Of a stretch of DNA of 64,000 bases, positions 9,219-18,149 are shown one piece after another. The first letter of the stretch is position 1. Each line of letters starts with the position of its first letter. Under the pieces are notes generated by a model. It had not been told where the DNA came from. It saw only the letters and a program-made list of their open reading frames with translations, and did not search any database. The translations under genes and the position numbers were made by a program. The stretch is taken from assembly GCF_017744395.1 (NCBI RefSeq), contig NZ_JAGIBI010000009.1, positions 24,827 through 88,826 on the forward strand, given 5' to 3'. This stretch comes from Herbaspirillum sp. (lineage in GTDB: Bacteria; Pseudomonadota; Gammaproteobacteria; Burkholderiales; Burkholderiaceae_D).

Positions 9219-10505
9219 ATGTCCAAGACCAGCAATGAATCCCTGTTCGCCCGCGCCCAGAAAAGCACGCCGGGCGGCGTCAACTCCCCGGTGCGCGCGT
9301 TCCGTTCGGTAGGCGGCACGCCGCGCTTCATCGAGCGCGCCGACGGTCCCTACTTCTGGGATGCCGAAGGCCGCCGCTACATCGACTACATCGGCTCCTG
9401 GGGCCCGGCCATCGTCGGCCACGCCCATCCGGACGTGGTCCAGGCGGTGACGGCAGCGGCCGCGCGCGGCCTTTCCTTCGGCGCGCCGACCGAGGCCGAG
9501 ATCGAGATGGCCGAAGAGATCATCAAGCTGGTGCCGTCGATCGAGCAGGTCCGCCTGGTCTCCAGCGGCACCGAAGCCACCATGAGCGCGCTGCGCCTGG
9601 CGCGCGGCGCCACCAAGCGCGACAAGATCGTGAAGTTCGAAGGCTGCTATCACGGCCACGGCGACTCGCTGCTGGTCAAGGCCGGCAGCGGCCTGCTGAC
9701 CTTCGGCAACCCGACTTCGGCCGGCGTGCCGGAAGATTTCGCCAAGCACACCCTAGTGCTGGACTACAACAACACCGCGCAACTGGAAGAAGCCTTCAAG
9801 GCCTCCGGCAACGAGATCGCCTGCGTGATCGTGGAGCCGGTGGCCGGCAATATGAACCTGGTGCGCGCCAGCGACGAATTCCTGCAGGCGATGCGCCGCC
9901 TGTGCACCGAATACGGCGCGATCCTGATTTTCGACGAAGTGATGTCGGGCTTCCGCGTGGCGCTGGGCGGCGCGCAAGAACTCAACGGCATCCGGCCCGA
10001 CCTGACCGCGCTGGGCAAGGTGATCGGCGGCGGCCTGCCGGTGGCGGCCTTCGGCGGCCGCGCCGACATCATGAAGCACCTGGCACCGCTGGGCGGCGTG
10101 TACCAGGCCGGCACGCTCTCGGGCAACCCGGTGACGGTGGCGGCAGGCATGGCCACGCTGAAGATCATCCAGCAGCCGGGCTTCTACCAGAAGCTGGGCG
10201 CGCAGACCAAGAAGCTGGCCGACGGCCTGGCGTCGGCGGCCAAGGCGGCCGGCGTCACCTTCGCGGCCGACGCCGTGGGCGGCATGTTCGGCCTGTACTT
10301 CGCCGCCTCGGCGCCGGACAGCTATGCCGAAGTGATGAAGGGCGACAAGGAGCGCTTCAACCGCTTCTTCCACAAGATGCTGGACGCCGGCGTCTACTTC
10401 GCGCCGTCGGCATTCGAAGCCGGGTTCGTCTCCGCGCAGCATGACGATGCGGTGATCGATGCCACTATCGCGGCGGCTTCCAAGGCGTTTGCGGAATTGG
10501 GTTGA
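9219..10505 (+). CDS. hemL: Glutamate-1-semialdehyde 2,1-aminomutase
   Basis: 428 residues from the ATG at 9219. A longer open frame upstream overlaps thiD and is an artefact. Family signatures are [77 protein letters not shown] and the PLP-lysine region [18 protein letters not shown]. The enzyme converts glutamate-1-semialdehyde to 5-aminolevulinate in the C5 haem pathway, in the cytoplasm. The length is normal. A strong terminator follows. Confidence 0.97.
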   Translation: MSKTSNESLFARAQKSTPGGVNSPVRAFRSVGGTPRFIERADGPYFWDAEGRRYIDYIGSWGPAIVGHAHPDVVQAVTAAAARGLSFGAPTEAEIEMAEEIIKLVPSIEQVRLVSSGTEATMSALRLARGATKRDKIVKFEGCYHGHGDSLLVKAGSGLLTFGNPTSAGVPEDFAKHTLVLDYNNTAQLEEAFKASGNEIACVIVEPVAGNMNLVRASDEFLQAMRRLCTEYGAILIFDEVMSGFRVALGGAQELNGIRPDLTALGKVIGGGLPVAAFGGRADIMKHLAPLGGVYQAGTLSGNPVTVAAGMATLKIIQQPGFYQKLGAQTKKLADGLASAAKAAGVTFAADAVGGMFGLYFAASAPDSYAEVMKGDKERFNRFFHKMLDAGVYFAPSAFEAGFVSAQHDDAVIDATIAAASKAFAELG

Positions 10506-10553
10506 ATCTCGAAGGCCGTCGGCATCTCCCTGCGGCCTTTTCTTTTCGACAAC

Positions 10554-10581
10554 AAAAAAGGACGCCGAAGCGTCCTTTTTT
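10554..10581. terminator. Bidirectional intrinsic terminator between hemL and erpA
   Basis: A run of six A, a GGACGC stem, a CGAA tetraloop, a GCGTCC stem and six T. The symmetrical A/T flanks let it end both rightward hemL and leftward erpA transcripts. Confidence 0.9.
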
Positions 10582-10605
10582 GCTGGGTAAAGCTCTTTCC
10601 GCGGA

Positions 10606-10971
10606 TCAGACCGAGAACGACGAGCCGCAACCGCAAGTGGTCGTGGCATTCGGGTTCTTGATCACGAACTGCGCGCCTTCCAGGTCGTCCTTGTAGTCGA
10701 TCTCGGCGCCGACCAGGTACTGGTAGCTCATCGAGTCGATCAACAGTTGCACGCCGTTCTTGGACATGGTGGTGTCGTCTTCGTTGACGATTTCATCGAA
10801 GGTGAAACCGTACTGGAAGCCGGAGCAGCCGCCGCCCTGCACGAATACGCGCAGTTTCAGGTCGGGGTTGCCCTCTTCCTCGATCAGTTGGGCCACCTTG
10901 GCGGCTGCGCTGTCGCTGAAGTTGATCGGGGTCGGCATTTCGGTTTGTTGCAGTTCGGCTACGGCATTCAT
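10606..10971 (-). CDS. erpA: Iron-sulfur cluster insertion protein ErpA
   Basis: 121 residues of A-type carrier fold. The three cluster-binding cysteines are visible: [11 protein letters not shown] and the C-terminal [31 protein letters not shown] and [20 protein letters not shown] match the ErpA subfamily. It delivers Fe-S clusters to apoproteins. It is leftward and converges with hemL. Confidence 0.95.
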   Translation of the reverse strand: MNAVAELQQTEMPTPINFSDSAAAKVAQLIEEEGNPDLKLRVFVQGGGCSGFQYGFTFDEIVNEDDTTMSKNGVQLLIDSMSYQYLVGAEIDYKDDLEGAQFVIKNPNATTTCGCGSSFSV

Positions 10972-11029
10972 TTCGGGCTCCTGCTAGGGCTTGGGCGGAC
11001 AATGACTCATTATAAGCGCTGGCGGATTT

Positions 11030-11425
11030 TCATGCTTCGGACGACACGGCCAGCTTCAATACCGGCGTTTCTTCCACCTGGTCATGGCTGAGCTTGCCGG
11101 AAACCAGCGCGCCGCCATGCATTTCCAGCGCCTTGTAATAGACATTCCCAGTTATGCGGGCTTTGGGCTGCAATTCAAGCAATTCGGTCGAATAGACGTC
11201 GCCGGTGATCTCGCCATTGACGATCAGGTGCGCCGCGCGCACCTCGCCGACCACCTTGGCATGCTCGGAAATCACCAGCACGCTGGATTGGCCGCTTTCG
11301 CCGCTGATGTTGCCATTGATATGGCCGTCGATGCGCAGGCCGCCCTTGAAGCCGATCTCGCCCTTGATGTTAGCCGACATGCCGATCAGGCTGTCGATCG
11401 TACTTTTGGTCTTGCGTCCGAACAT
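11030..11425 (-). CDS. Bactofilin (polymer-forming cytoskeletal protein)
   Basis: 131 residues. The GxIxGxV-like right-handed beta-helix pattern runs through the core (IKGEIGFKGGLRIDGHINGN, GEVRAAHLIVNGEITGDVYS, LELQPKARITGNVYYKALEM), as in bactofilins. Both termini are short and unstructured. Bactofilins polymerise without nucleotide at the inner membrane and affect cell shape, pilus or chromosome positioning in different bacteria. It starts 9 bp after the stop of the upstream membrane protein gene, so the two probably form an operon downstream of argC. Confidence 0.93.
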   Translation of the reverse strand: MFGRKTKSTIDSLIGMSANIKGEIGFKGGLRIDGHINGNISGESGQSSVLVISEHAKVVGEVRAAHLIVNGEITGDVYSTELLELQPKARITGNVYYKALEMHGGALVSGKLSHDQVEETPVLKLAVSSEA

Positions 11426-11434
11426 GAAATCACC

Positions 11435-12139
11435 TCACAGGTCTACCGACTGCTGGGCGCGCACCTGGCCGCGGTCGAGAACACGAACAGCGACCGCCTT
11501 GATGGTCGCTCCCTCCGGCACATTCAACACGCCTTCCACCCGCTGGTAATACTTGAATGCGAGCCTGTAACGCGCGAGATCAGCCGAGTTGGATTCCGGG
11601 AAATTGATAATAGCACTCTTACCCGACTGCCAAACCGTGATACTAAGCTGTAAATTCCCGGCAAATTGCTGGGTACCGCCGCCGCCCTGCATGACCAGAA
11701 CGCGATAGCGCACCTGGTTGGCCCCGGCCAGCTCGGCCTTGAACCGCTGGATGGTAATGCCCGGCGCGCCGAGGTTGGTCGGCAGCAGGCTGTCGAAAAA
11801 GGCCAAGTCTTCCTTCTGGCGGTTGTTTTCCGCCTCCAGGTTCTTGACCTGGGCCGCCAGTTGCGCCTGCGCCGCCTGGGCGATCTTCAGTTCATTCTGC
11901 GAAGCGTTCGACGCCGTTTGCAGGCGCTCGTTTTCTTCCGACAGCTTTTTGACCTGGCCGGCAAGCTCCGACAACTGCTCGCCGGCATCGCCCTGCAAGG
12001 TGGGCAGGTTGTTGCGCCCCAGCTCATAGGTCCAGACGGCCAGCGCCACGCCGCCGCCCAGCACGGCCGCCCACAACAGGGCCTGCAGCGGCCACGGCAG
12101 ATGGCGTTTGATCGTCATCTTCGGCGCAGAGATCGTCAT
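11435..12139 (-). CDS. Single-span membrane protein with periplasmic coiled coil, function unknown
   Basis: 234 residues from the ATG at 12139. An alternative GTG at 12166 overlaps the argC stop and would add nine residues. One membrane helix (ALLWAAVLGGGVALAVWTYE, about residues 19-38) precedes a coiled coil (SELAGQVKKLSEENERLQ to KNLEAENNRQKEDLAFFDSL) and a beta-rich C-terminal domain (YRVLVMQGGGGTQQFAGNLQ). It resembles conserved betaproteobacterial proteins of the DUF6776 type that sit next to bactofilin genes. That placement suggests a membrane partner for bactofilin (inference). Confidence 0.75.
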   Translation of the reverse strand: MTISAPKMTIKRHLPWPLQALLWAAVLGGGVALAVWTYELGRNNLPTLQGDAGEQLSELAGQVKKLSEENERLQTASNASQNELKIAQAAQAQLAAQVKNLEAENNRQKEDLAFFDSLLPTNLGAPGITIQRFKAELAGANQVRYRVLVMQGGGGTQQFAGNLQLSITVWQSGKSAIINFPESNSADLARYRLAFKYYQRVEGVLNVPEGATIKAVAVRVLDRGQVRAQQSVDL

Positions 12140-12162
12140 GCGCCGTTGCCATAACCTGTACT

Positions 12163-13200
12163 TCACGGCAGCACGGGGACCTGCAGCAGGCCGGTGGTTT
12201 CCGGCAGGCCGAACATCAGGTTCATGCACTGCACCGCCTGGCCGGACGCGCCCTTGACCAGGTTGTCCTGCACCACCAGCACCACGACGGTGTCGCCGTC
12301 GCCGGGGCGATGCACAGCCAGGCGCAGCATGTTGGAGGCGCGCGTGGTGCGGGTTTCCGGGTGCGAGCCGAACGGCATCACATCGACAAAAGGCTCGTCC
12401 TTGTAAGCGTCCTCGAACAGGGCCTGCAGCGCGGCGTTGTCGATATCCTTGGTCAGGCGGCCGTACAGCGTGGAATGCATGCCGCGGATCATCGGCACCA
12501 GGTGCGGGGTGAACAGCAGGCCGATCTTGTCCTTGGTCAGCGTGGACAGGCGCTCCACGGTCTCCGGCGTATGGCGGTGGCCGGATACGCCGTAGGCCTT
12601 GAAGTTGTCCGAGGCTTCCGAAAACAGCAGCGACAGCTCGGCCTTGCGGCCCGCGCCGGACACGCCGGACTTGCAGTCGGCGATCAGGTGCGAGGCATCG
12701 ATCACGCCGGCCTTGAGCAGCGGCGCGAAGCCCAGCTGCATGGTGGTCGGATAGCAGCCCGGATTGCCCACCACGCGCGCGCGGCGGATCTGTTCGCGGT
12801 TCAGCTCGGGCAGGCCGTAGGCGGCCTCCTTCAACAGGTCGGTGCAGCTATGCGGCAGCTTGTACCATTTCTCGAAGGCGGCGACGTCCTGCAGGCGGAA
12901 ATCGGCGGCAAGGTCGATCACCTTCACGCCCGCGGCCACCAGCTCAGGCGCCTGGGCCATCGCCACGCCGTGCGGGGTGGCGAAGAACACCACGTCGCAG
13001 TCGGTCAGGCGCGCCTTGTCGGGCGAGGAAAACGCCACGTCGACGCGGCCGCGCAGCGACGGATACATCTCCGCCACCGGCATGCCGTCTTCCTTGCGCG
13101 AGGTCACGGCCTGCACGCTGGCTTCCGGGTGGGTCGCGAAAATACGCAGCAATTCGACACCGGTGTAACCGGTCCCGCCGACGATACCTACCTTGATCAT
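12163..13200 (-). CDS. argC: N-acetyl-gamma-glutamyl-phosphate reductase
   Basis: 345 residues from the ATG at 13200 ([20 protein letters not shown]), the standard ArgC start. The frame open to 13257 adds a non-homologous leader. The NAD(P)-binding [10 protein letters not shown], the active-site cysteine motif [15 protein letters not shown] and HRHTPE are all present. The enzyme reduces N-acetylglutamyl-phosphate in arginine biosynthesis. Its stop overlaps a possible GTG start of the next gene. A small hairpin (CTTCGC/GCGAAG, 13234-13249) lies in its leader. Confidence 0.96.
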   Translation of the reverse strand: MIKVGIVGGTGYTGVELLRIFATHPEASVQAVTSRKEDGMPVAEMYPSLRGRVDVAFSSPDKARLTDCDVVFFATPHGVAMAQAPELVAAGVKVIDLAADFRLQDVAAFEKWYKLPHSCTDLLKEAAYGLPELNREQIRRARVVGNPGCYPTTMQLGFAPLLKAGVIDASHLIADCKSGVSGAGRKAELSLLFSEASDNFKAYGVSGHRHTPETVERLSTLTKDKIGLLFTPHLVPMIRGMHSTLYGRLTKDIDNAALQALFEDAYKDEPFVDVMPFGSHPETRTTRASNMLRLAVHRPGDGDTVVVLVVQDNLVKGASGQAVQCMNLMFGLPETTGLLQVPVLP

Positions 13201-13408
13201 GTCTTGTCCTTGCGATAAAAGGAGAACGGAAAGCTTCGCAAAAGCGAAGTTTCTCAAACTTTTTCATTCTAGCAGGAGAATATTTCCCTCTCATTTCTGT
13301 TCGGGAAGTTATTTCACCGGCAAGCCTTGAAAAATCCCGTCATGCGGGAATGGCCGCCCTGCCCCGGAAATGCCGACACAGCCGGCAAGCCAGGCACTGC
13401 AATAGCGC

Positions 13409-13446
13409 AAAAAAGCAAAAAGCCGCCAGCAACAATGCCGGCGGCT
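13409..13446 (-). terminator. Intrinsic terminator of the rplM-rpsI operon
   Basis: On the leftward strand an 11-bp stem with one mismatch (AGCCGCCGGCA/TGCTGGCGGCT) is followed by a T-rich tract, 20 bp beyond the rpsI stop. Confidence 0.88.
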
Positions 13447-13466
13447 TTCTGTGATGCGGGAAACGA

Positions 13467-13859
13467 TTAACGCTTCGAGAATTGCTTTGCGCGACGTGCC
13501 TTGCGCAGACCAACCTTCTTACGTTCGACTTCACGCGCGTCACGGGTGACGTAGCCTGCGTTCGACAGGGCCGGCTTCAGGCCGGCGTCGTAGTCGATCA
13601 GGGCGCGGGTGATGCCGTGGCGCACCGCGCCGGCCTGGCCGGACTCGCCGCCGCCGTGCACGTTCACCATGATGTCGAAACGCTCGACGTTGCCGGTCAG
13701 TTCCAGCGGCTGGCGGATCACCATCAGGCCGGTTTCGCGGGAGAAGTATTCAGCAGCGGGCTTGCCGTTGACGACGATGTTGCCCGAACCTGCCTTGATG
13801 AAAACACGAGCCACAGCACTCTTGCGACGGCCGGTTCCGTAATTGTAGTTACCGATCAT
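13467..13859 (-). CDS. rpsI: 30S ribosomal protein S9
   Basis: 130 residues. [20 protein letters not shown] at the N-terminus and the C-terminal [15 protein letters not shown], which reaches the ribosomal P-site, identify S9. [19 protein letters not shown] is also typical. It lies 9 bp after rplM, the universal L13-S9 pair. Confidence 0.99.
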   Translation of the reverse strand: MIGNYNYGTGRRKSAVARVFIKAGSGNIVVNGKPAAEYFSRETGLMVIRQPLELTGNVERFDIMVNVHGGGESGQAGAVRHGITRALIDYDAGLKPALSNAGYVTRDAREVERKKVGLRKARRAKQFSKR

Positions 13860-13868
13860 GTCTGTTCC

Positions 13869-14297
13869 TTAGAGCGCGAGGGGTTTCGGTTGCTGGGCGG
13901 AGTGCGGATGGTTGCCATCTGCATACACCTTCAGCTTCTTGATCATGGCGTAGCCCAGCGGGCCCTTGGGCAGCATGCCCTTGACGGCCTTCTCCAGCGC
14001 GCGGCCGGGGAAACGCTGTTGCATCTTCAGGAAATTGGTTTCGTAGATGCCGCCCGGATAGCCGCTGTGACGGAAATACGTCTTTTCAGTAGCCTTGGTG
14101 CCGGTGACGCGCAGCTTGCCAGCGTTGATCACGACGATGAAATCGCCGGTGTCGACGTGGGGGGTAAATTCCGGTTTGTGCTTGCCGCGCAGTCGGAGTG
14201 CCACTTCGCTGGCAACACGTCCGAGGACCAAGTCCGTCGCGTCAATCACGAACCACTCGCGCTGAACCTCATGGGCTTTAGCGGAAAAGGTCTTCAT
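13869..14297 (-). CDS. rplM: 50S ribosomal protein L13
   Basis: 142 residues from the ATG at 14297 ([20 protein letters not shown]), with AGGA upstream. The frame extends to 14438 in a leader that has no homology and was not used. [20 protein letters not shown] and the [19 protein letters not shown] region are diagnostic. L13 is an early-assembling 50S protein. In E. coli the L13-S9 operon is autoregulated by L13 at its leader; a hairpin in the leader here is listed separately. Confidence 0.99.
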   Translation of the reverse strand: MKTFSAKAHEVQREWFVIDATDLVLGRVASEVALRLRGKHKPEFTPHVDTGDFIVVINAGKLRVTGTKATEKTYFRHSGYPGGIYETNFLKMQQRFPGRALEKAVKGMLPKGPLGYAMIKKLKVYADGNHPHSAQQPKPLAL

Positions 14298-14354
14298 GTT
14301 TGACTTCCTAAATGAAAAATAACGCTCAAAGTGGCGGTTCCGTTCGTCCGTGCC

Positions 14355-14382
14355 GGCCATACTAGATTGCTCTAGTCGGGCC
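14355..14382 (-). promoter_or_regulatory. Hairpin in the rplM 5' leader
   Basis: On the leftward strand GGCC-CG-ACTAGA, a GCAA tetraloop and TCTAGT-AT-GGCC form a long stem with one internal mismatch pair. It lies in the roughly 134-nt leader between the predicted rplM transcription start and its start codon. It is a candidate site for L13 feedback control (inference). Confidence 0.4.
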
Positions 14383-14437
14383 TTCACGCCTGGCGGACTC
14401 ATCCTTTTATCTTCCCGAGCGCATGGGAAAGCCGGCA

Positions 14438-14467
14438 ATTATAGCCTTTTCAAGGACTTAGCGTCAA
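14438..14467 (-). promoter_or_regulatory. Sigma-70 promoter of rplM-rpsI
   Basis: Leftward TTGACG (14462-14467), an 18-bp spacer and a perfect TATAAT (14438-14443). The predicted start is near 14431. It lies downstream of the candidate small RNA terminator, so rplM does not need the upstream promoter. Confidence 0.75.
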
Positions 14468-14572
14468 AAGGTTTGATGAATTTTGTGGCATACAGCCGCG
14501 CCGAAGGCGGATTTTCGATGGCAAATCGGCAATTTTCATCCGCTTTTGCCGGAATGGCGGGAACGAGCGGAC

Positions 14573-14601
14573 AAAAAAAACCCGGAAACAGGAGTTCCGG
14601 G
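14573..14601 (-). terminator. Intrinsic terminator of the candidate small RNA
   Basis: Leftward CCCGGAA, a 7-nt loop, TTCCGGG, then eight consecutive T. Confidence 0.85.
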
Positions 14602-14661
14602 CTTAATCCACCGTTGAGGAGGGTGGAGGAGACATCGTTACGTGCTGCAAATACATCCGTT
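14573..14661 (-). ncRNA. Candidate small RNA with anti-Shine-Dalgarno loops
   Basis: A self-contained leftward unit of about 88 nt. It has its own promoter (14668-14696), a first hairpin with stem TCCACC/GGTGGA whose loop is CTCCTCAAC, and a strong terminator with eight T. Two CCTCC-type motifs, complementary to Shine-Dalgarno sequences, occur, one directly 5' of the first hairpin and overlapping its stem, the other in its loop. Small RNAs with CCUCC loops in other bacteria bind ribosome sites in trans. The unit also contains a 17-codon frame ending in MSPPPSSTVD, so a leader peptide with a polyproline stall is an alternative. The evidence is architecture only. Confidence 0.5.
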
Positions 14662-14667
14662 GAAACC

Positions 14668-14696
14668 AATATAGCAAAGCATTTTGTGCATTGCAA
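14668..14696 (-). promoter_or_regulatory. Promoter of the candidate small RNA
   Basis: Leftward TTGCAA (14691-14696), exactly 17 bp, then TATATT (14668-14673). The -10 matches consensus at five of six positions and the -35 at four of six. Confidence 0.55.
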
Positions 14697-14913
14697 TATA
14701 CGAAGCGATATTTTTTCACCCTTACCGGAAAAGCCCGGCATTGCAGGTTTTTCCTTGTTCAAACATGCCATTAAAACAATGACGGACAGATAATTTTTTG
14801 CATTGCAAAATCCGTGCTTCCCGGCTGCCGCAGCCTTGCCGCGTCCAATAACAGCGGCCCGGGCCGCCAAAAGCTACAATACGCAACTCTTTCAACCAAT
14901 TTGGACGACACAG

Positions 14914-15372
14914 ATGGAATGCACAGTGCGCTGGACCGGCTTGTCCGGCATGACCTTTACGGCGGAAACAGGCTCGGGGCATCTGGTGACGATGGACGGC
15001 GCGCCCGAGGGCGGCGGCCGCAACCTGGCGCCGCGCCCGATGGAAGTGGTGCTGGCCGGCACCGGCGGCTGCACCGCTTATGATGTGGTGGTGATCCTGC
15101 GCAAGAGCGGCCAGGATGTGCGCGGCTGCGACGTCACGCTCAAGTCCGAGCGCGCCGAGACCGATCCGAAAGTCTTTACCAAGATCCACTTCCACTTCAC
15201 CGTGCGCGGCCGCAACCTCAAGCCGAACGTGGTCGAACGCGCCATCAAGCTGTCCCATGAAAAATACTGCTCGGCCTCGATCATGCTGGAAAAGACCGCC
15301 GAACTGACCCACTCCTTCGAGATCGTCGACGACCTGAGCGAAGCGGCGCCGGCGCTGGGCCAGCAGCAGTAA
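14914..15372 (+). CDS. OsmC-family protein
   Basis: 152 residues from the ATG at 14914 (MECTVRWTGLSGMTFTAETG); an upstream frame extension lacks homology. The two conserved cysteines of the OsmC/Ohr fold are present: GTGGCTAYDVVVIL and SHEKYCSASIML. RNLAPRPMEVVLAG is typical of the YhfA-like OsmC branch. OsmC proteins reduce organic peroxides as dimers, but for this branch the substrate is not established. It is divergent from the rplM region and converges with coq7 at a terminator. Confidence 0.88.
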   Translation: MECTVRWTGLSGMTFTAETGSGHLVTMDGAPEGGGRNLAPRPMEVVLAGTGGCTAYDVVVILRKSGQDVRGCDVTLKSERAETDPKVFTKIHFHFTVRGRNLKPNVVERAIKLSHEKYCSASIMLEKTAELTHSFEIVDDLSEAAPALGQQQ

Positions 15373-15390
15373 GCAAAAACGCCGCAAAGA

Positions 15391-15427
15391 AAAACGCCGC
15401 ACGGCTTGCACCGGTGCGGCGTTTTTT
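15391..15427. terminator. Bidirectional terminator between osmC-like gene and coq7
   Basis: AAAACGCCGCAC and GTGCGGCGTTTTTT form a stem of about 12 bp flanked by A and T runs, between convergent genes. Confidence 0.88.
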
Positions 15428-15442
15428 ACATCGGGGGGCGGC

Positions 15443-16069
15443 TCAGACGTAGTAAGCCACGCCCGTCATCACCTTCGACATCGCCTTCATCGCTCCCTTG
15501 ATGGGCGCCGGCATCTCGGCCGCGCCGAGGTCCTTGGCCGCCTGGCCGTGCTCGACCTCGTCGATGCGCATCTGCTCGACGATGGCGCGCGACTTGTTGT
15601 CCTGCGCGGGCAGCTTTTCCAGATGGCTCAGCAGGTGCAGCTCGACCTGGCGCTCGGTCTCGGCCACAAAGCCGAGGTTGCGCGCATCGCCCACGCGGGC
15701 GGCGATGGTGCCCAGCACGTAGGAGCCGGCATACCAGAGCGGATTCAGCAGGCTGGTGCGCGAACCCAGCTCGCGCAGACGCTCGGCGGTCCAGGCCAGA
15801 TGGTCTTCCTCTTCGATGCCGGCATGCTCGAAGGCCTGCCTGATCTCGCGCTTCTGGGCGAACCGCCCTTGCGCGTCGTACAAGGCCTGGGCGCATACCT
15901 CGCCGACATTGTTGACCCGCATCAGCCCGGCCGCGTGCCGCTTCTCGGCCTCGTCCATCACGCCGTCGGCCAGGCCGCGAGCGGGATTGGGACGGCTTTC
16001 GGAGACCACGCCGCTGATCACGCGCAGCGCCTTGTCGAAGTCGGTAATCAGTTGGTCGACGAATTGCAT
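15443..16069 (-). CDS. coq7: Coq7-type 3-demethoxyubiquinol hydroxylase
   Basis: 208 residues of the di-iron carboxylate family. The metal-binding motifs are visible: [31 protein letters not shown] with ExxH, and [13 protein letters not shown] with ExxH. The enzyme performs the last hydroxylation in ubiquinone biosynthesis at the inner membrane. The roughly 200-residue length with a hydrophobic [15 protein letters not shown] segment matches the betaproteobacterial form. It lies 40 bp after pyrC on the same strand. Confidence 0.95.
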   Translation of the reverse strand: MQFVDQLITDFDKALRVISGVVSESRPNPARGLADGVMDEAEKRHAAGLMRVNNVGEVCAQALYDAQGRFAQKREIRQAFEHAGIEEEDHLAWTAERLRELGSRTSLLNPLWYAGSYVLGTIAARVGDARNLGFVAETERQVELHLLSHLEKLPAQDNKSRAIVEQMRIDEVEHGQAAKDLGAAEMPAPIKGAMKAMSKVMTGVAYYV

Positions 16070-16109
16070 GCGTCCCCCTTTCTCCTTTTCATCCCTTTGC
16101 AGCGACGGC

Positions 16110-17144
16110 TCAGGCCATCTTCCAGTTGATCTGCTCGCCAGCCGACAGCGGCACCACGGTGGCGTCGCCCATCGGCAGCTCGGCCGGGATGGTCCAGCTT
16201 TCGCGCTTCAGGGTGACGGTACCGGTATTGCGCGGCAAGCCGTAGAAGGCCGGGCCGTTGAAGCTGGCGAAGGCTTCGAACTTGTCCAGCGCGCCGGCCT
16301 GGTCGAAGGCTTGCGCGTACAGTTCCAGCGCATGCAGCGCGGTGTAGCAGCCGGCGCAGCCGCAGGCGTGCTCCTTCAGCCCCTTGGCGTGCGGCGCCGA
16401 GTCGGTGCCGAGGAAGAACTTGTCGTTGCCGGAAGTGGCGGCCGCCACCAGCGCCTGACGATGGGTCTCGCGCTTCAGGACCGGCAGGCAGTAGTAATGC
16501 GGACGGATACCGCCCTTGAAGATCTCGTTGCGGTTGAACAGCAGGTGGTGGGCGGTGATGGTGGCCGCGGTCGGGCCTTCGCCGGCCAGCACGTATTCGG
16601 CGGCTTCCTTGGTGGTGATGTGTTCGAACACCACCTTCAATTCGGGCATGGCTTGGCGCAAAGGCTTCATGATGCGGTCGATGAACACCGCCTCGCGGTC
16701 GAACAGGTCGATCGCCGGGTCGGTCACCTCGCCGTGGACCAGGAACGGCATGTCCAGCTCCTGCATCACTTCCAGCGTCTTGTAGCACTTGGAGAGATCG
16801 GTCACGCCGGCGTCGGAATTGGTTGTGGCGCCGGCCGGATACAGCTTGACCGCCTTGACGAAGCCGCTGTCCCGGGCGCGGCGGATTTCGTCGGGCGGGG
16901 TATTGTCGGTCAGGTACAGCACCATCAGCGGCTCGAACTGCATGCCCGCCGGCAGCGCAGCCAGGATGCGGTCGCGGTAGGCCGCGGCCTGTTCGGTGGT
17001 GGTGACCGGCGGCTTCAGGTTGGGCATGACGATGGCGCGCGCGAACTGGCGCGCGGTATGCGGCAGCACATCATTGAGGGTCGCGCCGTCGCGCAGGTGC
17101 AGGTGCCAGTCGTCCGGGCGGGTGATGGTCAGTTGGTTGCTCAT
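16110..17144 (-). CDS. pyrC: Dihydroorotase (PyrC, class II)
   Basis: 344 residues from the ATG at 17144 ([20 protein letters not shown]). The HxH zinc motif [10 protein letters not shown], the carbamylated lysine region [41 protein letters not shown] and the [12 protein letters not shown] motif are all present. The enzyme cyclises carbamoyl-aspartate to dihydroorotate in pyrimidine synthesis. The length is normal for the E. coli-type enzyme. Confidence 0.97.
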   Translation of the reverse strand: MSNQLTITRPDDWHLHLRDGATLNDVLPHTARQFARAIVMPNLKPPVTTTEQAAAYRDRILAALPAGMQFEPLMVLYLTDNTPPDEIRRARDSGFVKAVKLYPAGATTNSDAGVTDLSKCYKTLEVMQELDMPFLVHGEVTDPAIDLFDREAVFIDRIMKPLRQAMPELKVVFEHITTKEAAEYVLAGEGPTAATITAHHLLFNRNEIFKGGIRPHYYCLPVLKRETHRQALVAAATSGNDKFFLGTDSAPHAKGLKEHACGCAGCYTALHALELYAQAFDQAGALDKFEAFASFNGPAFYGLPRNTGTVTLKRESWTIPAELPMGDATVVPLSAGEQINWKMA

Positions 17145-17282
17145 TGCGGTGTTCTTTCTGGTCTGGAATCGGCGGATGGCAGGCATCTCGACGGACGCGC
17201 CCGGCCGGGCGGCATCATCAAGGGCGTTATTCTACCGTAGCCGTCAAGCCCCGCCGCTCCCCGGCCCCAGCCCGGGGCCGGA

Positions 17283-17316
17283 TAAAAGAAAAGGCCGCAT
17301 CGTCGCCGATGCGGCC
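17283..17316 (-). terminator. Terminator of the glt operon
   Basis: Leftward GGCCGCATCG, loop, CGATGCGGCC, followed by a T-rich tract, 38 bp past the gltL stop. Confidence 0.88.
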
Positions 17317-17354
17317 CTTCCGGACTCCGGGATGCGCCCGCAGGCGCTGCGGGA

Positions 17355-18083
17355 TCAGTGGGTGATGATCTTGGCCAGGAAGTCGCGCGCGCGTTCCGAG
17401 CGCGGCTGCGCGAAGAACTCGTCCTTGGCGCAATCTTCGACGACCGCGCCCTTGTCCATGAACACCACGCGGTTGGCGACCTTGCGGGCGAAGCCCATTT
17501 CGTGGGTCACGACCATCATGGTCATGCCTTCCTGGGCCAGGCCGACCATGACGTCCAGCACTTCATTGATCATTTCCGGGTCCAGCGCCGAGGTCGGTTC
17601 GTCGAACAGCATCGCGATCGGATCCATCGACAGCGCGCGGGCGATCGCCACACGCTGCTGCTGGCCGCCGGAGAGCTGGCCGGGGAACTTGTCCTTGTGC
17701 GCCAGCAGGCCCACGCGGTCGAGGTACTTCAGCCCCTTCTCGGTCGCCTCGTCCTTGCTGCGGCCCAGCACCTTGACCTGGCCGATGGTCAGGTTGTCGC
17801 GGATGGACAGGTGCGGGAACAGTTCGAAGTTCTGGAACACCATGCCGATGCGCGCGCGCAGCTTGGACAGGTTGGTCTTGGGGTCGCCCACCGAGACGCC
17901 GTCGACGGTGATGACGCCCTTCTGGAACGGCTCCAGGCCGTTGACGGTCTTGATCAGCGTCGACTTGCCGGAACCGGACGGGCCGCACACCACCACCACG
18001 TCGCCCTTTTTCACCGAGGTCGAGCAGTCGGTCAGGACCTGGAAGCTGCCATACCACTTGCTGACGTTGTTGAGTTCAATCAT
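17355..18083 (-). CDS. gltL: Glutamate/aspartate ABC transporter ATPase GltL
   Basis: 242 residues. Walker A GPSGSGKSTLIKTVNGLE, signature LSGGQQQRVAIARAL and Walker B AMLFDEPTSALDPEM are all intact, with the H-loop VVTHEMGFA. Polar amino-acid ATPases are about 240 residues. It is last in the gltI-J-K-L operon, where it drives import by the GltJ/GltK permease pair at the inner membrane. Confidence 0.95.
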   Translation of the reverse strand: MIELNNVSKWYGSFQVLTDCSTSVKKGDVVVVCGPSGSGKSTLIKTVNGLEPFQKGVITVDGVSVGDPKTNLSKLRARIGMVFQNFELFPHLSIRDNLTIGQVKVLGRSKDEATEKGLKYLDRVGLLAHKDKFPGQLSGGQQQRVAIARALSMDPIAMLFDEPTSALDPEMINEVLDVMVGLAQEGMTMMVVTHEMGFARKVANRVVFMDKGAVVEDCAKDEFFAQPRSERARDFLAKIITH

Positions 18084-18149
18084 TTGTTTCTCCTGAATTC
18101 CTAAATTCGTTGGGCCGCCCGCCGCATCGGCGAACGGCCGTCATTGGGC

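Noticed and set aside
14439..14870. Leftward frame over the rplM upstream region
   Set aside because: It overlaps two promoters and a terminator and has no motifs; composition reflects non-coding DNA.
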